Below are positions 32,937 through 46,137 of a DNA stretch of 64,000 nt, one piece after another. The notes under the pieces were generated by a model. It ran no database searches. It saw only the letters and a program-made list of their open reading frames with translations, and had not been told where the DNA came from. Numbering within the stretch: the first letter of the stretch is position 1; every line of letters begins with the position of its first letter. The stretch comes from Coptis chinensis (Eukaryota > Streptophyta > Magnoliopsida > Ranunculales > Ranunculaceae), in NCBI GenBank assembly GCA_015680905.1, contig CM027377.1, positions 36,418,501-36,482,500 on the forward strand. Direction: 5' to 3'. The translations under genes and the position numbers were made by a program.

Positions 32937-35537
32937 AGTACACATGATGAAAACCATCAATCTAGTAAATATAATCTTAATGAACAACATTTTACATCTC
33001 AAATTTTACAAAGGAACTAGTAAAAGAATAACAATCTCACTCTTCCATCAATCTAAAGTACCAAACAAAATATAACAACCCATACATTCAACCTTCCTGC
33101 TGGTTAAAATTCCACACTCACATAAATAGATAACTCGATCCACACTACGAGAATCATATGGACTGATGAAAAAAATCTAACTACTAACCACAATAACTTT
33201 CAAACAAACTTGACCAAGTTGAGGTTGAAGTACAAAATATATCAAAACATTGTATACCTGTTGAGCGACCAACCACTTAAGTGCGTTTATCTATTGCTAG
33301 TGAACCCTTTCAAAACTTCTGCATAAATCTTGTACTAGAAGCGATATCTAGCAATATATTCCTCCCTAAAAATAAACACGCACAAGAACATACGACTCTT
33401 GATATTGTTTGCTTAAAAAAACCAATTTTGAAACTAAGACAAGTTAAGAAAAATATAGAAAAGAATTATAGTTCAAGTATTTTTGCAAAGTCAAGTAGGC
33501 ACATCATTCCCATAGAGACAATGCGGATTCACTACAATGAGAATATACTACAAGAAAGAGCCATGAAATTGCAAACTATTAAGTGTACTATGCATTGTGA
33601 AGGTTAACACTAGTGGAAGAGTCACCAAGATAACAGAAGGCTATGGGGTCGATCATTCTCAGAAACCAGGAGACAAGGTAGGCACTACAAAAGGAAGTGT
33701 CTATTTTCCTTTGATAATTCCCACATTGCTTTGATCTGTCGTGGGAACTTCCACTTCTAAAATAGATTTTCCTTTTGATTTTACATGGGCTAACAAACCA
33801 TTTCCAGCCAAAGATCAAATTCGTTGTCCGTTTCTCGGAATAAGGACATCCAAAGTAACCTACTGACTTGCTAGCTTTATCTTCACATACTAGTTTTGAG
33901 GCCAACCTAATTTAAGGGAGCATTGGTGAACCCTATCCCAGTAGCCATACAACTAAAATAATTAAGTATATTTACCACCAAAATAATAATAGTTTACACC
34001 AAAAATATAAATCAGTGCCAAAAACTATGTTGTTTTTTAGTTATTGATTGGGCGCACTAATAGACGCCACTATCGATTTCCACACCCAACAGTAGCTCTA
34101 ACAATGTTGTGTTCCTTCCATTTTTATGAGATCTAAGAAGAAGAATTGGAAGGAGAAGAAATAAAACGGAGAAGCCAGAAATATAAAAATATTTATGACG
34201 ATTATTGTAGAAGATATGACTTACAAAGAGTTGATCAAATAAGCCTTTCAATATAGTCCAAAGCTTGTTGGACATTATCTTCCACCAAGGCAAACCTAAA
34301 TCATAAAAAAACACATTTAGTGATCCAAACATTACCTTTCCTTCTTACAATGGTCTGTGGTCTATGGTTAAATTCTAAATGGGGTTAGGGCACAAACAAA
34401 TGCAAATAATTATGACAAGAAATGATCCACAGATTGCTTGAGAAGATTAAACTGTTATAACCCCATCCACATTAAAGCGATAACAGTTGCATGATGCAAA
34501 ATAGAGACGAACCAGAAACTACTAAAGAGAATCGTAGTTAAAACAAGCAAGTTCAATTATGTACTAGCACACACAATCTGAGTTGAACTTGTTAACACAA
34601 CATACATATACAAATATGACAAATAATTAGACTAAATTAGATCAAATGAACACATACTAAATTAGATCTTAATCACCTAACTGTAACACCCTTGGAGTTA
34701 ACACAAAGTGGAGCACACATACTTGAAAGATATAGCAAAATAGATTAAAGGGATCAAGAATAGGCCTAGAGAAACACATAATTTGTTCAACAGTCATAAT
34801 CAAATAAGTTTTTAGCTAGACATACCCCTATCCTATATCTTACAAACTCTAAATAAATTAATCATATGCACAACCAATTAATAAGTCCTTAAATTCCAAT
34901 TAAAGGAACATACTTGGGCCAACCTTGTGGAATACCATATAAAAAAATAAAAATAAAAATGAATTGTAGAATTGTAGTATGGGCATACTGATGTAAGGAC
35001 GTAAGGTTGTATTTTTTATGCCAATTATCACTATATTATTTATGCACCAGCTAAAGAGTTGAGCAATTTCCAAATCTATACCAATTTCATAATCAATTTT
35101 GAGCTTCAAATTACTAAACATGAAAAAAAAAATAGAGAGAGCATACGTGAGAATTTGTAAATTGATATGCAAGCAAGTCGATCAATCACAAATGAAAATA
35201 TCATTTCCAACTAAAACATAAAAGAAAAAAAAATCAACTCCTAAACAAGCACGATAATTATCTTAAGTCTACACTAGATACAAACAATCCCTGCCAAATA
35301 AAATAAAAAGGGAAAAAGAGATTAAAAAACCAATTTACACGAAAACCCAAGAGATAGCCATGCTTCACCGCTAATTTCTTCAATCGATCTTCGTCAAATA
35401 GATATGAAAAAATAAGAACTTGTCTTCAATATCCTTAAAAAAATGGAATTTGTGAATTTAAAAAGAAAAATAACATAATGGAAATAAATGTAAGTATATC
35501 TATATCAAGATGTGTCACTGGATATTCAAAAGATTAA
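32937..35537. other. CACTA interior right of the LINE
   Basis: AT-rich. The minus-strand frame 33588-33905 (105 codons) has mixed composition and no recognised family. Nothing else is supportable. Confidence 0.35.
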
Positions 35538-35887
35538 CCATCTACACTTTTAGGTTGCTCGGATTTGAATTCGCTTCGGGGAGGAGAAAGAAGAGAAATA
35601 GAGAAATAGACGAGGGCAGGATAGAATGATAGATTGAGGGTTGTGATTTAGTTAGTCTCACACGTGTGAAGTTTTTCAGTGCTCGTTTTACCCACGTGTT
35701 AAGTGGAGATAGCGTTTCCAAAAAAATTGGGACAGGTTGCGTACACCGACCACGATTGAAAAGGGAAACGCACCAATCAAGGATAGCGCTAGCATTGGGA
35801 AATGGGCAATGCATATTTTCAACAAAGTGTTTTTTTACAAATGCAATTGAATAAAAGTTATCTATGACCATTTCTGTAGTAGTGAAA

Positions 35888-38400
35888 CTATTAAACTCAG
35901 CCTAAGCTAAGTGTTTGTGCCTGTTCCTGGAAGACAAAAGTGGGAAGACACTAATCAAGATTTTAAAAAAGATGTTTCCATTGCTTTGGTTAATTTCATT
36001 CATCTATTAACTCCATTTCACTTGGTGTGAAATTGTGGCACTAATAAGTCATATATACTCATGGTACATTAAAAATCAATATAATTAAGGCCAAATAGGG
36101 CATTCAAACATTTGATGGAGTTTTTCTTCTTTAAATTTCCCACTTGGTCACACTTTAACATGTTTAGGTCACACTTTCTAAATTTCCCAAATATATAGAA
36201 AGCTTTTAATTTGGGAATATATATCTCTATACCATATGATAGCAGACTATCCTGGAATCACTCCCCAACTATCAAGTAGGCTATTTTTTTATTTCCCATA
36301 TCTTACAATTTAGAAACACCTCCCTCGATTATTATAATCTGCTTCCCCATTTTAAAATTATTTAGTAAAACCTCCCTCACTTCACTGAAATTAGAATTAA
36401 CTTCCTATTTTTTAGAATAATTTAGAAAAACACCCCTCACGAAATTAAAATCAGCTTCTCCTTTTTAAAAATAATTTAGAAAAACTTTCCTCACTCACGT
36501 CACTAAAATTATATAATAAACCCCTCCTAACATTTTTCTATTGCTATTTTAATTCTTTAAAAAATCATACTACGTATACCTAGTAATAGATGACATACGT
36601 CTGAGCGATGATCGGGTTTAAGAACTTGGAAAAAAATAACAACTGATGCGTAGCACAATTCACATACTTTTATCAATATAAGGATCAAACCTAATACCTC
36701 TTGGATGGCCCTGAGTTAAGGGTGCCCTAGGAAAAGTTGATAAAGGGCCTACAATTAAAATATATATATAAATGCAAGAGATGTAAAGCTTTAGTACAGT
36801 AGTAGCAAACTGTGACGTTGTTTAGCTTTTCAAACTTCACCTAGCTAACAAACCATATTGGGCAACATACAGAGTGGTCGATCTTCTATATTTAAGTTGT
36901 TAAGTTTTTGTGCTTATTAACAGTGCTTATAAGTTACAATAATGAAAATTTTGGAAAATAACATTGCCTAGTTATCAAGGTTTCTAGTTACCTATTTTCA
37001 GGTTCCAAATTCAACTCTAGGAAGTGATATTACCTAGCTATTTCTTGGGTATATACATGCTTTGACCCAATGTTGAAGTGGACTGGCGTGCGGACTGAAT
37101 GGGGGGCCTAATTTTTAAGTAGTTGGAGTCCATAGGCATGCCCCGGGCCAACTCTCTTTCTTTCTCTCCCAGCTCCTAAAAGAACCTTAAAGTAAGTACC
37201 AAATCTAAAACAACCCACAACTTCACTTACAAAATGAATTAAAACCTGATTTTTTTTGTGAATATGATCTATTGACCATAAAAATCATCTCTATAAAAAT
37301 TCAACTTATTCAACTTATTTGACAATTTTTAACATTGGCAAAAGATGATTGGAAAAACTCGACATTTCTGGACTGTTATATTTTTTTTTCAGAAGTGGAC
37401 ACCAATTTTTATCTAGGTTAGAAGATATCGAAGGAGTTGAATTTTTATGTATATGTTTTCGATAAGAGTTACTTTTCATTCGTAAAATATAAAATAAAAA
37501 GTTCACAGAGTCTAGATAGATGAACATTAACATCAACTTGTACTTCCTTATCCAAAATAAAGTAGCAACTTCAGCTGCAATCAGTTCAGACTCTTTTGGA
37601 TAAGTCGCAATGAATCTTCGAAAATCAGCTTTCAATAAATTCCCTTATTCATTCTTGGATATAGCTCCTACATCTACTAGGGGCGGCGCTGAGATTGAAT
37701 GGGCCCTTTTTGCATAAGTGGGAAAATGGGCATTTTACAAAATAACGTTATTTAGTTTGTGTTTTTTGGAGAGTAAAAAAAGTTATCTAAATTTGATCGT
37801 TTTCCAATTTAATCTTAACATCCTACCTACATTAATATCGGTTCTCCCAGGATGCTCACAGTGAGCCACGTCAGCATATTTTTTTAAAAAGTCCCTATTT
37901 AGAAAATAATTACTCGCCTTCTTACCAAACTAACCCTGAATTTGGCCTGCTTTCTAATTTAATATAAATCAAAATTGTCTTTTCATGTGTTATGTTAAAA
38001 CAAAAAACAAAGCTACGCCCTTATTTCACATGTACGCATAGGCTATTTTTGTAATTAACAAAAAAAAAAAAAGGTAAAACAATATACATAACCCAACCCT
38101 TCGTTAAGCATATCAAAATATACATAAAAGGGCTAACCGCACATCAAAACAAATTCTTAAAAACTTAAACCTAAATAAAAACCTAAAGCCTTTCCTTCTC
38201 TATTTCTCACACTCCAATCACCAATCTCACTACTTCAAGGTAAAATATGTACTTCTCTTGATTCCATGTTCAGAAGCGACTATCATTTGATTTGAAGAAT
38301 TTTCCTTTTCCTCCAATCTTTCTTTCACCAACCTTTAAGGTAATAATCAATAAATTTGACAGAGTGTAATATATAATCTTAGTAGATGATAAGTTACCTA
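35888..38400. other. Unassigned AT-rich spacer
   Basis: No recognised gene or element termini. Pyrimidine-rich text near 38190-38230 resembles a plant 5' UTR. The 106-codon minus-strand frame 37315-37635 contains Copia RNase H-like wording (ESELIAAEVATLFWIRK near its start). This suggests a small, badly decayed Copia fragment. Confidence 0.4.
37535..37635 (-). pseudogene. Trace of a Copia RNase H domain
   Basis: The minus strand reads SELIAAEVATLFWIRK, similar in position and spacing to the ESELIALDKA..AEWLR segment of Copia RNase H. It is short and isolated. Confidence 0.35.
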
Positions 38401-38404
38401 ATCT

Positions 38405-38520
38405 GCAGTTCATATTTTCAATCATCAGTGCCAAGTGCCCCTCTCCTGATTGCTTCAAATTTGCAATTCATATTTTCAATCATCAGTGCCAAGTGCCCCT
38501 CTCCTGATTGCTTCAAATTT
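38405..38520. repeat. 58-bp tandem duplication
   Basis: Two head-to-tail copies (38406-38463, 38464-38521) differ at one base (GCAGTTC against GCAATTC). Read on the plus strand the copies encode SAKCPSPDCFKFA. Confidence 0.9.
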
Positions 38521-38850
38521 GCTGCTGATAGAGTCATAGAGCTTGATCAGAGAGGTTCCTTAAATCAGCTCAATCGCCTAGCTGCTATTTGTCCAGGTTT
38601 ATATCGCAGCTTACCTTTTTATGGAATTGCATTTTTTTAAATGTAATTTGTTATACATAAACAAATTTTATCACAAAATTAAGAGTTCTATTATATGCAA
38701 TCCCAGTATTTACATGACTTTAGCATCAACAACAATAGAACACTCTTACATAGTTGTATAGGTTTTGAAGATTGTACAATTTAGTAGAGAACAACCTTCC
38801 CCACCCAGTCAACCAACCTAATCCCCTATTTAGCCTCTTTTAAAAGAAGC

Positions 38851-39930
38851 AATCATCTCCAGTTAAGGTTCATTAAATAAACCCTAGGTCCATCAGTATC
38901 ATCTTTCCTTGGAATATCCGAGTCTGACACGACATGATTTTCTTCCCACATCTTGCTAAGTTCAGTTCAAGAATCACTGTTGAGTGGTCACGTGTTGGGA
39001 TCCAACACCTTTGATGGCAACAGAGCTCTACATTGCTTATCTTCAACACCTTTGATCTTGATTTTAGCCACCACAGAATGTGATCCAGCATCTACATTGG
39101 TGTCGTTGAGGTCGACAGGTTGGCCATTCAATGCCCCATATGTTTTCTAAATGGGGTCATGTTCTAGCCCCGCAACCTAGTCTGGAGCCTCAGATTCTGT
39201 AGCAATGGTCCAATTGTCCAAAAAAGTCTCAATGGATGTCCCAGACTTGATTTGTATTCTGCACAGTAAAGTCACACAATAACAACAGTATGCAAGAATG
39301 CAACCATCTTAATTTCTTTGGCTTGAAAAACTATTTCATTGTAAAGTCTAAAATCACATAAACTTCTGTAGTTCTGCGGAGAAAATTAAGACAAAAAAAA
39401 AACTTACAACTAGCTAAACTGAAAAGCCGGGACTCATATAACTAAAGACTAGCCACCTTAACTACAAACGCCAAACTATCGAAGACAATTGTAGCATTTT
39501 CACCATTTAACCATCCAAAAAATTGGTCAGCCTATCATTGTCAGCACTTGACAAGAACTTCATGCACAAGGGAGGCTTAACACAAACTAAAGAGAGTATA
39601 GCTGTTGGCATACCACACAATGAGTCTCCACATATCAATCCAGAGGCTTAAAAGAAGCAATCATCTCCAGTTAAGGTTTATTAAATAAACCCTAGGTCCA
39701 TCAATATCATCTTTCCTTGGAATATCCAAGTCTGACACGACAACATGATTTTCTTCCCACATCTTGCTAAGTTCAGCAATCAGTTAAGTGGTCACGTGTT
39801 GGGATCCAGTGGCAACAGAGATCTGCTTATCTTCAACACCTTTGATCTTGATTTCAGCCACCACAACATGTGATCTAGCATCTACATTAATGTCGTTGAG
39901 GTCGACAGGTTGGCATTGAATCTCCATTGG
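38851..39930 (-). repeat. Duplicated exon-like block (two copies)
   Basis: Copies at about 38851-39130 and 39650-39930 share GGTTNATTAAATAAACCC, CATCTTTCCTTGGAATATCC, TTCTTCCCACATCTTGC and AGGTCGACAGGTTGGC. On the minus strand both open with a frame reading QPVDLNDINVDARSHVVVAE or its variant, followed by IKIKGVEDKQ. This looks like a duplicated, unrecognised gene fragment. The second copy retains 47 codons from an ATG at 39928. Confidence 0.75.
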
Positions 39931-40536
39931 CTACTCCTTTTAAACATGATATTCTGCTACCTAAGGGGTATAGGGGTATCCACACATATAACTACATTGC
40001 TATTTATTAAATATAGTATGTTGATTAAGTAGCTCCAATATAATCTAGGATTAGGGATTTGAAAAGGAGAAAAAAAAATGACAGACAACATGCGGTCCTG
40101 GAAAGATCCTTATAAACCAAAACAAGAATAAGTAAATAAGTAAACCTGTCGTCGGCCTTGGTATTTCAAAACCTATTATACCACAACGCTCATATAATTT
40201 TGAAAGTAACCCAACTGTACCATATAAAAGCAACAAATTTGTCAGGATTCCTTTATTAGAAGGATGAAACCATATTATTATCCTAATAATGGAAGGGTGC
40301 CTACATTTGGTTCTTTGAAGTTGTGTGTTTGAGAGGTTTCTAAGTGTCTTGCTAAGGGGTACAGGGGTAGCCACACATATAACTGCACTGCTATTTATTA
40401 AGTACAAAATTTTTACAACTGCCAAGTACATATTTATAATACCACCACCCATCACATAGAAACCTGGAACATGTTTATAATACCTTAAGAAGTCCAGGGG
40501 CATCTTCTTCAAGTGTTGTTTCCACCAAATTCCTCT

Positions 40537-40911
40537 TAATACATTTCAAGTATAACTGAGAACCCAACGACTAAAAATTACCAACTGCCAAGTACATATA
40601 CAAAGAGTATATAAATAGAGTAGAACTTATGTTGCAGTTTTTTTCCTTTTGCGTTGCCGAATTATGCCTTCAGGTTTAGCATTTTCAGAAAGATCCCTGT
40701 TAATACATTTCAAGTATAACTTAGAACCCAAGAACTAAAAATTACCAACTGCCAAGTACATATACAAAGAGTATATAAATAGAGGAGAACTTACGTTGTA
40801 GTTTTTTTCCTTTTGCGTTGCCGAATTATGCCTTCAGGTTTAGCATTTTCAGATCCCTATTCATACATTTCAAGTATAACTGAGAACCCAAGAACTAAAA
40901 ATTACCAACTA
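40537..40911. repeat. Tandem repeat of about 160 bp, 2.3 copies
   Basis: Copies starting near 40537, 40702 and 40863 share ATACATTTCAAGTATAACT, GAACCCAANGACTAAAAATT and AAAGAGTATATAAATAGAG. On the minus strand the GTTTAGCATTTTCAG part reads NAKPEGIIRQRKRKK, a basic, nuclear-localisation-like peptide. This suggests duplicated exon plus intron. The TATATAAATA box repeats with it. Confidence 0.85.
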
Positions 40912-41080
40912 AGTTACCTAACCCCCTATTTTGCCTCTTCCAAAAGAAGCAATCATCGGGAGTTCATATTTTTTATAGAAAAACCACATATCCAATATTT
41001 ACTTATGTGTTTGAACTAAGATGAGTATTTTTTTACCACGCGTTTGTTTTTTTGTCCAGGCATTTGCTTCATCTAATAAA

Positions 41081-44000
41081 TGGAGGCAAACAAGTCATCT
41101 GATGCTAAATTGGCACAATTAAGAAGGTATAGTATATTGGCCCACAAGAAATATAACAAAAAAAATAGAGGTTAGAATTATAACAACGTTTTTATATATT
41201 TGCTTTTAGAATAATAAAATTTATAAATGTAATATAAATGTAATTGATTTTTTTGTAGTACCTCTGAATGTTCCACCAAATACTGATTCAATGCGTTGTG
41301 AAAGGATCTCAGATTCAACCGAAAAACGTAGAGAGAATCAATTGCGAAGATATCGTCATAATATTGACCTGCGACTAAATTTTTATATTGATAGTAAAGG
41401 TACCCATTTCAATCAAGTTTATTATTTATGGAATGACAATATACTGACAAACATTTATTTTTATAGGTACTAATTACTTTGGATCCCCAAATAAAGAATG
41501 TTCATATTGTGGAGCAATAGTTTGGGAAGAAGAAAGAAACAACCGAGGAAATAAAGGTATACCTACCTTTTCAATTTGTTGTCAAAATGGAAAAGTCCAG
41601 CTACCTTTATTAGAGTCTGCACCTCATTTGTTAACAAAACTTATGGACTTGCAAGGAGGATCTAAATCTATAAACTTTCGAGAGAGAATATCATGCGAGT
41701 GTACAATTGTATGTTTCAGTTTACTTCTACAGACGGTAAAATAGACAAGACTTTAAATAATGGTGGTGGTCCTTACACATACAGAATTAGTGGTCAGAAT
41801 CATCATAAAATTGGTTCGCTTCTTCCTTTAGAAAATCAGCCCCCTCAATTTGCTCAATTGTATATCTATGATACTGAACATGAGCATCAAAATAGAATGA
41901 ATGCTGTTCTTAAAGAAGAAGGAACTACGGATCCATTAATTGTTGACCAATTGATAAAGATGTTTAATGAAAACAATGTGATTGTTGAGTGGTTTAGATC
42001 GGAAAGAAACAGGTTTCAAGAAGATGATGTCCTTCCTGTTCATTTAAGACTCATTAATAATCAAATCACTGATGGAAGGTTATACAATTTGCCAACTTCA
42101 TCTGAAGTTGCAGCTTTGATAGTAGGAGATGATTTAGAAATTACTGATCACAGGGACATAATTGTTGAGACTCAAGGAGGTGCTCTACAGAGAATAAACG
42201 AGTTATATCCTAAATTTATGGCAATGTAATACCCTATATTATTCCCACGTGGAGAAGATGGTTATAGAGCTGGGATTTTGCTAAGAGGAGTTGACATAAA
42301 CAATGTGAAAAATAGTCAAAAGAGGTATACTGTTACCATGAGACAATTTTATGTTTTCCGTTTGCAAAGAAGAATTAGAGAAGTTCAACATTGTGGATAG
42401 GTGGTCGCCTTCGTCTAACTTACATTGTTGATGGTTATACATGCATTCAACATTCTAGATTACAATGGTATCTTTCAAATCAAGCTACCATTAGATCTGA
42501 TCTGTACAACCATTTAATGGATGAAGTTGTTACAGCGTATTATAAATATCATATTTCAAATAACATTTATCTTTAGTATCTATATAATAGAAAATTTAAA
42601 TATGATAAACTGGAGAAATATTTACCTTTTACAAGAGATTCCTCGGCATCATCGATTGGAAAGCGTTTGATCCTTCCATCATCATTTACAGGAGGACCAA
42701 GATATATGGTGCATACTTATCAAGATGCTATTGCGATATGTAGATGGGCAGGGCCCCCTGATCTTTTCATAACTGTAACTTGCAATCCACATTGGGAAGA
42801 AATAAAGAGTTTTTTAAAGTACTGGATTAAAATCAGAGGACGTACCAGATGTTGGATGTCAGGCTTTCAAAATAAAGTTGGACTGCATAATGAAAAGACT
42901 CCGTTATGGGAATCATTTTGGTAGAGTCATTGCAGGTACATACTATTTAAAATTACCTTTTTATTTTACATGTATAAATCTAAGTAAAGAAGAATTGGAA
43001 ACAATATGCAATGATATTATTAATTCCACAAATATTTTACTAATATCTAATTATTATTATTTTCAGTGTTGTACGTTATTGAATTTCAGAAAAGAGGTTT
43101 GCCACATGCTCACATTTTGCTATTTTTGCATCCGGAAGACAGACCTAAAACTGGATCTGACATAGACAGGCTTATTTCAGTAGAATTACCTGACAAAGAT
43201 ACAGATCCAATACTTTACGAAACTATAGTCAGTACAATGATTCATGGTCCGTGTGGCGAAAAGAAAAAGGGTTCTCCTTGCATGAAAGAGAACAGATGTT
43301 CTAGACATTTCCCTAAAGATTTTTGCAGTGAGACTAAATTTGACGAAAATGGTTTTGTTGTATACAAAAGAAGAAACAACAAGCACACTGCAATGGTTGG
43401 TCGCTATAACCCAATTGAGATTGACAATAGATGGGTTGTTCTTTACAATCCTAAACTCAGCAAGGAATTTCAGTGTCACATTAATGTTGAGCATTGCAAT
43501 CGTACACGGATGATTAAATACTTATTCAAGTATATTACCAAAGGTCTAGATCGAGCTACATGCATTATTGAGGAGAATTATAAGTACGACAAAAATACAA
43601 GAAAACGTACCATTCACGAAGTGGATGAAATCAAACGTTATCTGGACTTTCGATATATCTCTGCATCCAAAGCAAGCTGGAGAATCTTTGATTTTGACAT
43701 TCAGTTTCGAGATCCATATGTTGAGAGAATGAATTATCATCTTGAGAATCAACAAAATGTTGTATTTCGTGATAATTCTAATACATTTCAGGTTGTACAA
43801 AGTGATAAGGCTAAGAGAACAATGTTCACAGAATGGATGCTTACTAATCAGAAAAGTGAAAAAGCTTGACAGTTAACTTATGTTGACTTCCCATTAGAAT
43901 TTGTGTGGCACAAAGACACAAAGGTATGAATTATAATTTTGATAGATCAAAAACAAAAATTAAAGTAATCTTTAACATTGTCATATTTTTTTTTCAGATC

Positions 44001-44608
44001 TGGACAGAAAGAGCTCATAATGGCATCAAGATTGGTAGGATATATTATGCACAACCAATGCAAGGTGAAAGGTTTTACTTGCGTTTGCTTCTCAATATAG
44101 TAAAAGGTCCATAGAGTTTTGAAGATATAAGGACTGTGCATGGTAAAACTTATGCAGACTTCAAATCAGAATGTCGTGCGCGTGGATTGCTATAAGGTGA
44201 CAATGAATGGCACTCAACAATTAAAGAAGCAGGAAAATGGTCTAACAGTAGATCATTGTGCGCCAGTTATATCTTACAATTTTACTGTTTTGTCAAGTAT
44301 CTGACACTGTTGGATTGTGGGATCAGCATTGGGAGATGCTTTCGGATGACATATTGGCTATGAAACGATTAAAAGTTGGAAACAGTCAACTACAATTAAC
44401 CAATGAAGAACTAAAAAAATGTACACTTCTTGAACTTGAAAATGATATGAAAGAAAATGGCCGAACACTTGCTGATTTCCAGTTTGATATTCCAAAACCA
44501 AATCCACTAGATAATAGGTTACTACGGGAGGAATTGAACTATGATTTTGAAGCACTCCTTGCAGAATATGAAGAATTGCACATTAGATTGAATGTTGAAC
44601 AAAGATAG
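41081..44608 (+). pseudogene. Helitron Rep (HUH nickase) part of a RepHel gene
   Basis: An ATG at 41081 gives MEANKSSDAKLAQLRRY. Later exons read RCERISDSTEKRRENQLRRY (41291 on), a zinc-like CSYCGAIVWEEE (about 41500), QFAQLYIYDTEHEHQNRM (41693-42229), RYMVHTYQDAIAIC and PDLFITVTCNPHWEEI (42667 on). The HUH motif FQKRGLPHAHILLFL (43066 on) and the tyrosine motif IKYLFKYITKGLD follow. Next come YYAQPMQGERFYLRLLLNIV (about 44045) and the linker to the helicase. Introns seem to lie between blocks, but in-frame stops (for example TAG at 44112 within the KGP region, TAA near 44194) and frameshifts are frequent. A TAG at 44606-44608 separates it from the helicase. The gene is decayed but nearly full length. 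Confidence 0.9.
43066..43869 (+). pseudogene. HUH endonuclease core of the plus-strand Helitron
   Basis: 267 uninterrupted codons. His-Ala-His of the HUH motif lies at residues 13-15. Then come a Cys-rich block (MIHGPCGEKKKGSPCMKENR, CSRHFPKDFC), VVLYNPKLSKEFQCHINVE and the paired Tyr motif KYLFKYITKG. All catalytic residues of a Helitron nickase appear intact within this one frame, even though the whole gene is broken. Confidence 0.9.
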
Positions 44609-46137
44609 GTGTTTGACGCTGTCATTGTTGCTGTTGAAAGTGGTAAAGGGAAGTTATACTTTGTATATGGAAGTGGAGGTACGGGGAAAACATATCTATG
44701 GAATGCGATCATTGCAAGGTTACGATCACAGAAAAAAATAGTGCTTGCAGTTGCATCATCAGGCATATCATCGCTTTTTTTACCAGGTGTTTAAAAAAAT
44801 ATATTATTGTCTTTATTATAAATGTTAATATTGTTATTATTATCATTACTACGTTTTTTTAATATTTGCTATATGGTGCTCATGCAGGTGATCGTGCAGC
44901 TCACTCGAGATTCAAAATTCCAATAGAGAAAGATAAGTCTAAAACTTGCAACATTAGAAAAGGAACTCACTTGGCAGATCTGATTGTAGCAACTGATTTA
45001 ATTATTTGGGACGAAGCACCTATGAGTAAAAAGACGGACTTCGAGGCTGTTGACAACAGTTTTAGAGATATCATGTCAGAAAGTGATATAAAGCTCAAGG
45101 ACAAACTATTTGGAGGAAAAACTATTCTTTTTTATGGTGATTTTAGACAAATATTACCAATTATCGAAAAGGGTTCAAGAGAAGCAATTATTTCTGCATC
45201 CATAAACAGATCCTACTTATGGCATTACCTAGAGGTGTTTCGTTTGATAGTTAACATGCAGTTGCATAACAGAGAATATGGACAATCAGATGTAGATTTC
45301 AACAAATGGATATTATCTATTGGTGAAGGTACAATTCCAAGAAGATCACTGTGTGAGGGAGAAGAGCCTACTTGGATTAAAATCCCAGAAGACATTCTTA
45401 TTCAATCAGAAGGTGATGGGATAGAAAACATTGTGAAGACGGTGTACACAGATCTTTTACAAAAATATGATGATGCTGAGTATCTCAGAGATAAGTGCAT
45501 TCTAACACCTACAAATGAAATAAACTCTCATGTTCTATCTTTAGTTCCGGGAGAATTGGTTAGTTACTCAAGTGCAGACACATTAAGTCCGCTTTCGGAT
45601 AATAAGGTTGCAAATCAAGATATTTTGTATCCAACAGAATTCCTCAACACTCTCCAGCTCCCAGGAATGGCTAATCATTTGGTTCAGCTAAAACGAGGAG
45701 CACCTATAATGCTTCTTAGAAACATAAACCAGAGCAAAGGTATTTGCAATGGTACGAGACTTATAGTGAATGATTTGTCAAAATTTGCTTTGGAAGCTGA
45801 AATTATTACTGGAAGCAATAAAGGAGACAGACTCACTATCCATTGGATAGACGTTTTGTCTGAAAACACAAAGTGGCCTTTCATCTTGAAGCGAAGACAG
45901 TACCCAATAAAACTTTGCTATTCAATGACGATAAACAAAAGCCAAGGACAAACACTGAAGAATGTTGGAGTTTATCTTAGAAACACTGTTTTCTCCCATG
46001 GGCAACTATATGTTTCGGTATCAAGTGTAACTTCACGTGATGGTCTGAAAATTCTAATCGAGGACAGAGAAGATAATTTGAAGCAGCATACAAAAAATAT
46101 TGTCTATTATGAAGTATTCAACAATTTGCCACAATGA
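44609..46137 (+). pseudogene. Helitron PIF1-like helicase part of RepHel
   Basis: The frame 44609-44794 has Walker A in VYGSGGTGKTYLWN. An intron (about 44787-44887) ends at TCATGCAG. Frame 44866-46137 continues AAHSRFKIPI, Walker B in LIIWDEAPM, the glutamine motif YGDFRQILPI and the C-terminal block SMTINKSQGQTLKNVGVYL. It ends with VFSHGQLYVSVSSVTSRDGL. Motif order and spacing match PIF1/RRM3-type 5'-3' helicases fused to Helitron Rep. The helicase itself reads through almost cleanly; only the TAG just before it (44606-44608) breaks the fusion to Rep. Confidence 0.93.

Larger units (their letters stand above)
27211..35884. mobile_element. Non-autonomous CACTA (En/Spm-type) DNA transposon
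   Basis: The left end CACTACTAGAAAAA and the right end, read in reverse complement CACTACTACAGAAATGG, are CACTA terminal inverted repeats. They are bordered by the 3-bp duplication AAA (27208-27210, 35885-35887). The left subterminal region (27240-27480) is packed with AACGCTAT, ATAGCG and similar motifs in both orientations, as expected for transposase-binding subterminal repeats. A few more (GATAGCG) lie near 35710 and 35783. No transposase frame was recognised, so the copy is non-autonomous or gutted. A LINE (28342-32936) is nested inside. Confidence 0.85.

Noticed and set aside
33588-33905. 105-codon minus-strand ORF as a CACTA transposase remnant
   Set aside because: It lies in the right place but shows no motif of TNP2 or related transposases; composition does not help.
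40537-40911. CRISPR-like repeat array
   Set aside because: Only 2.3 long copies without unique spacers, in a plant genome; it is a tandem duplication.
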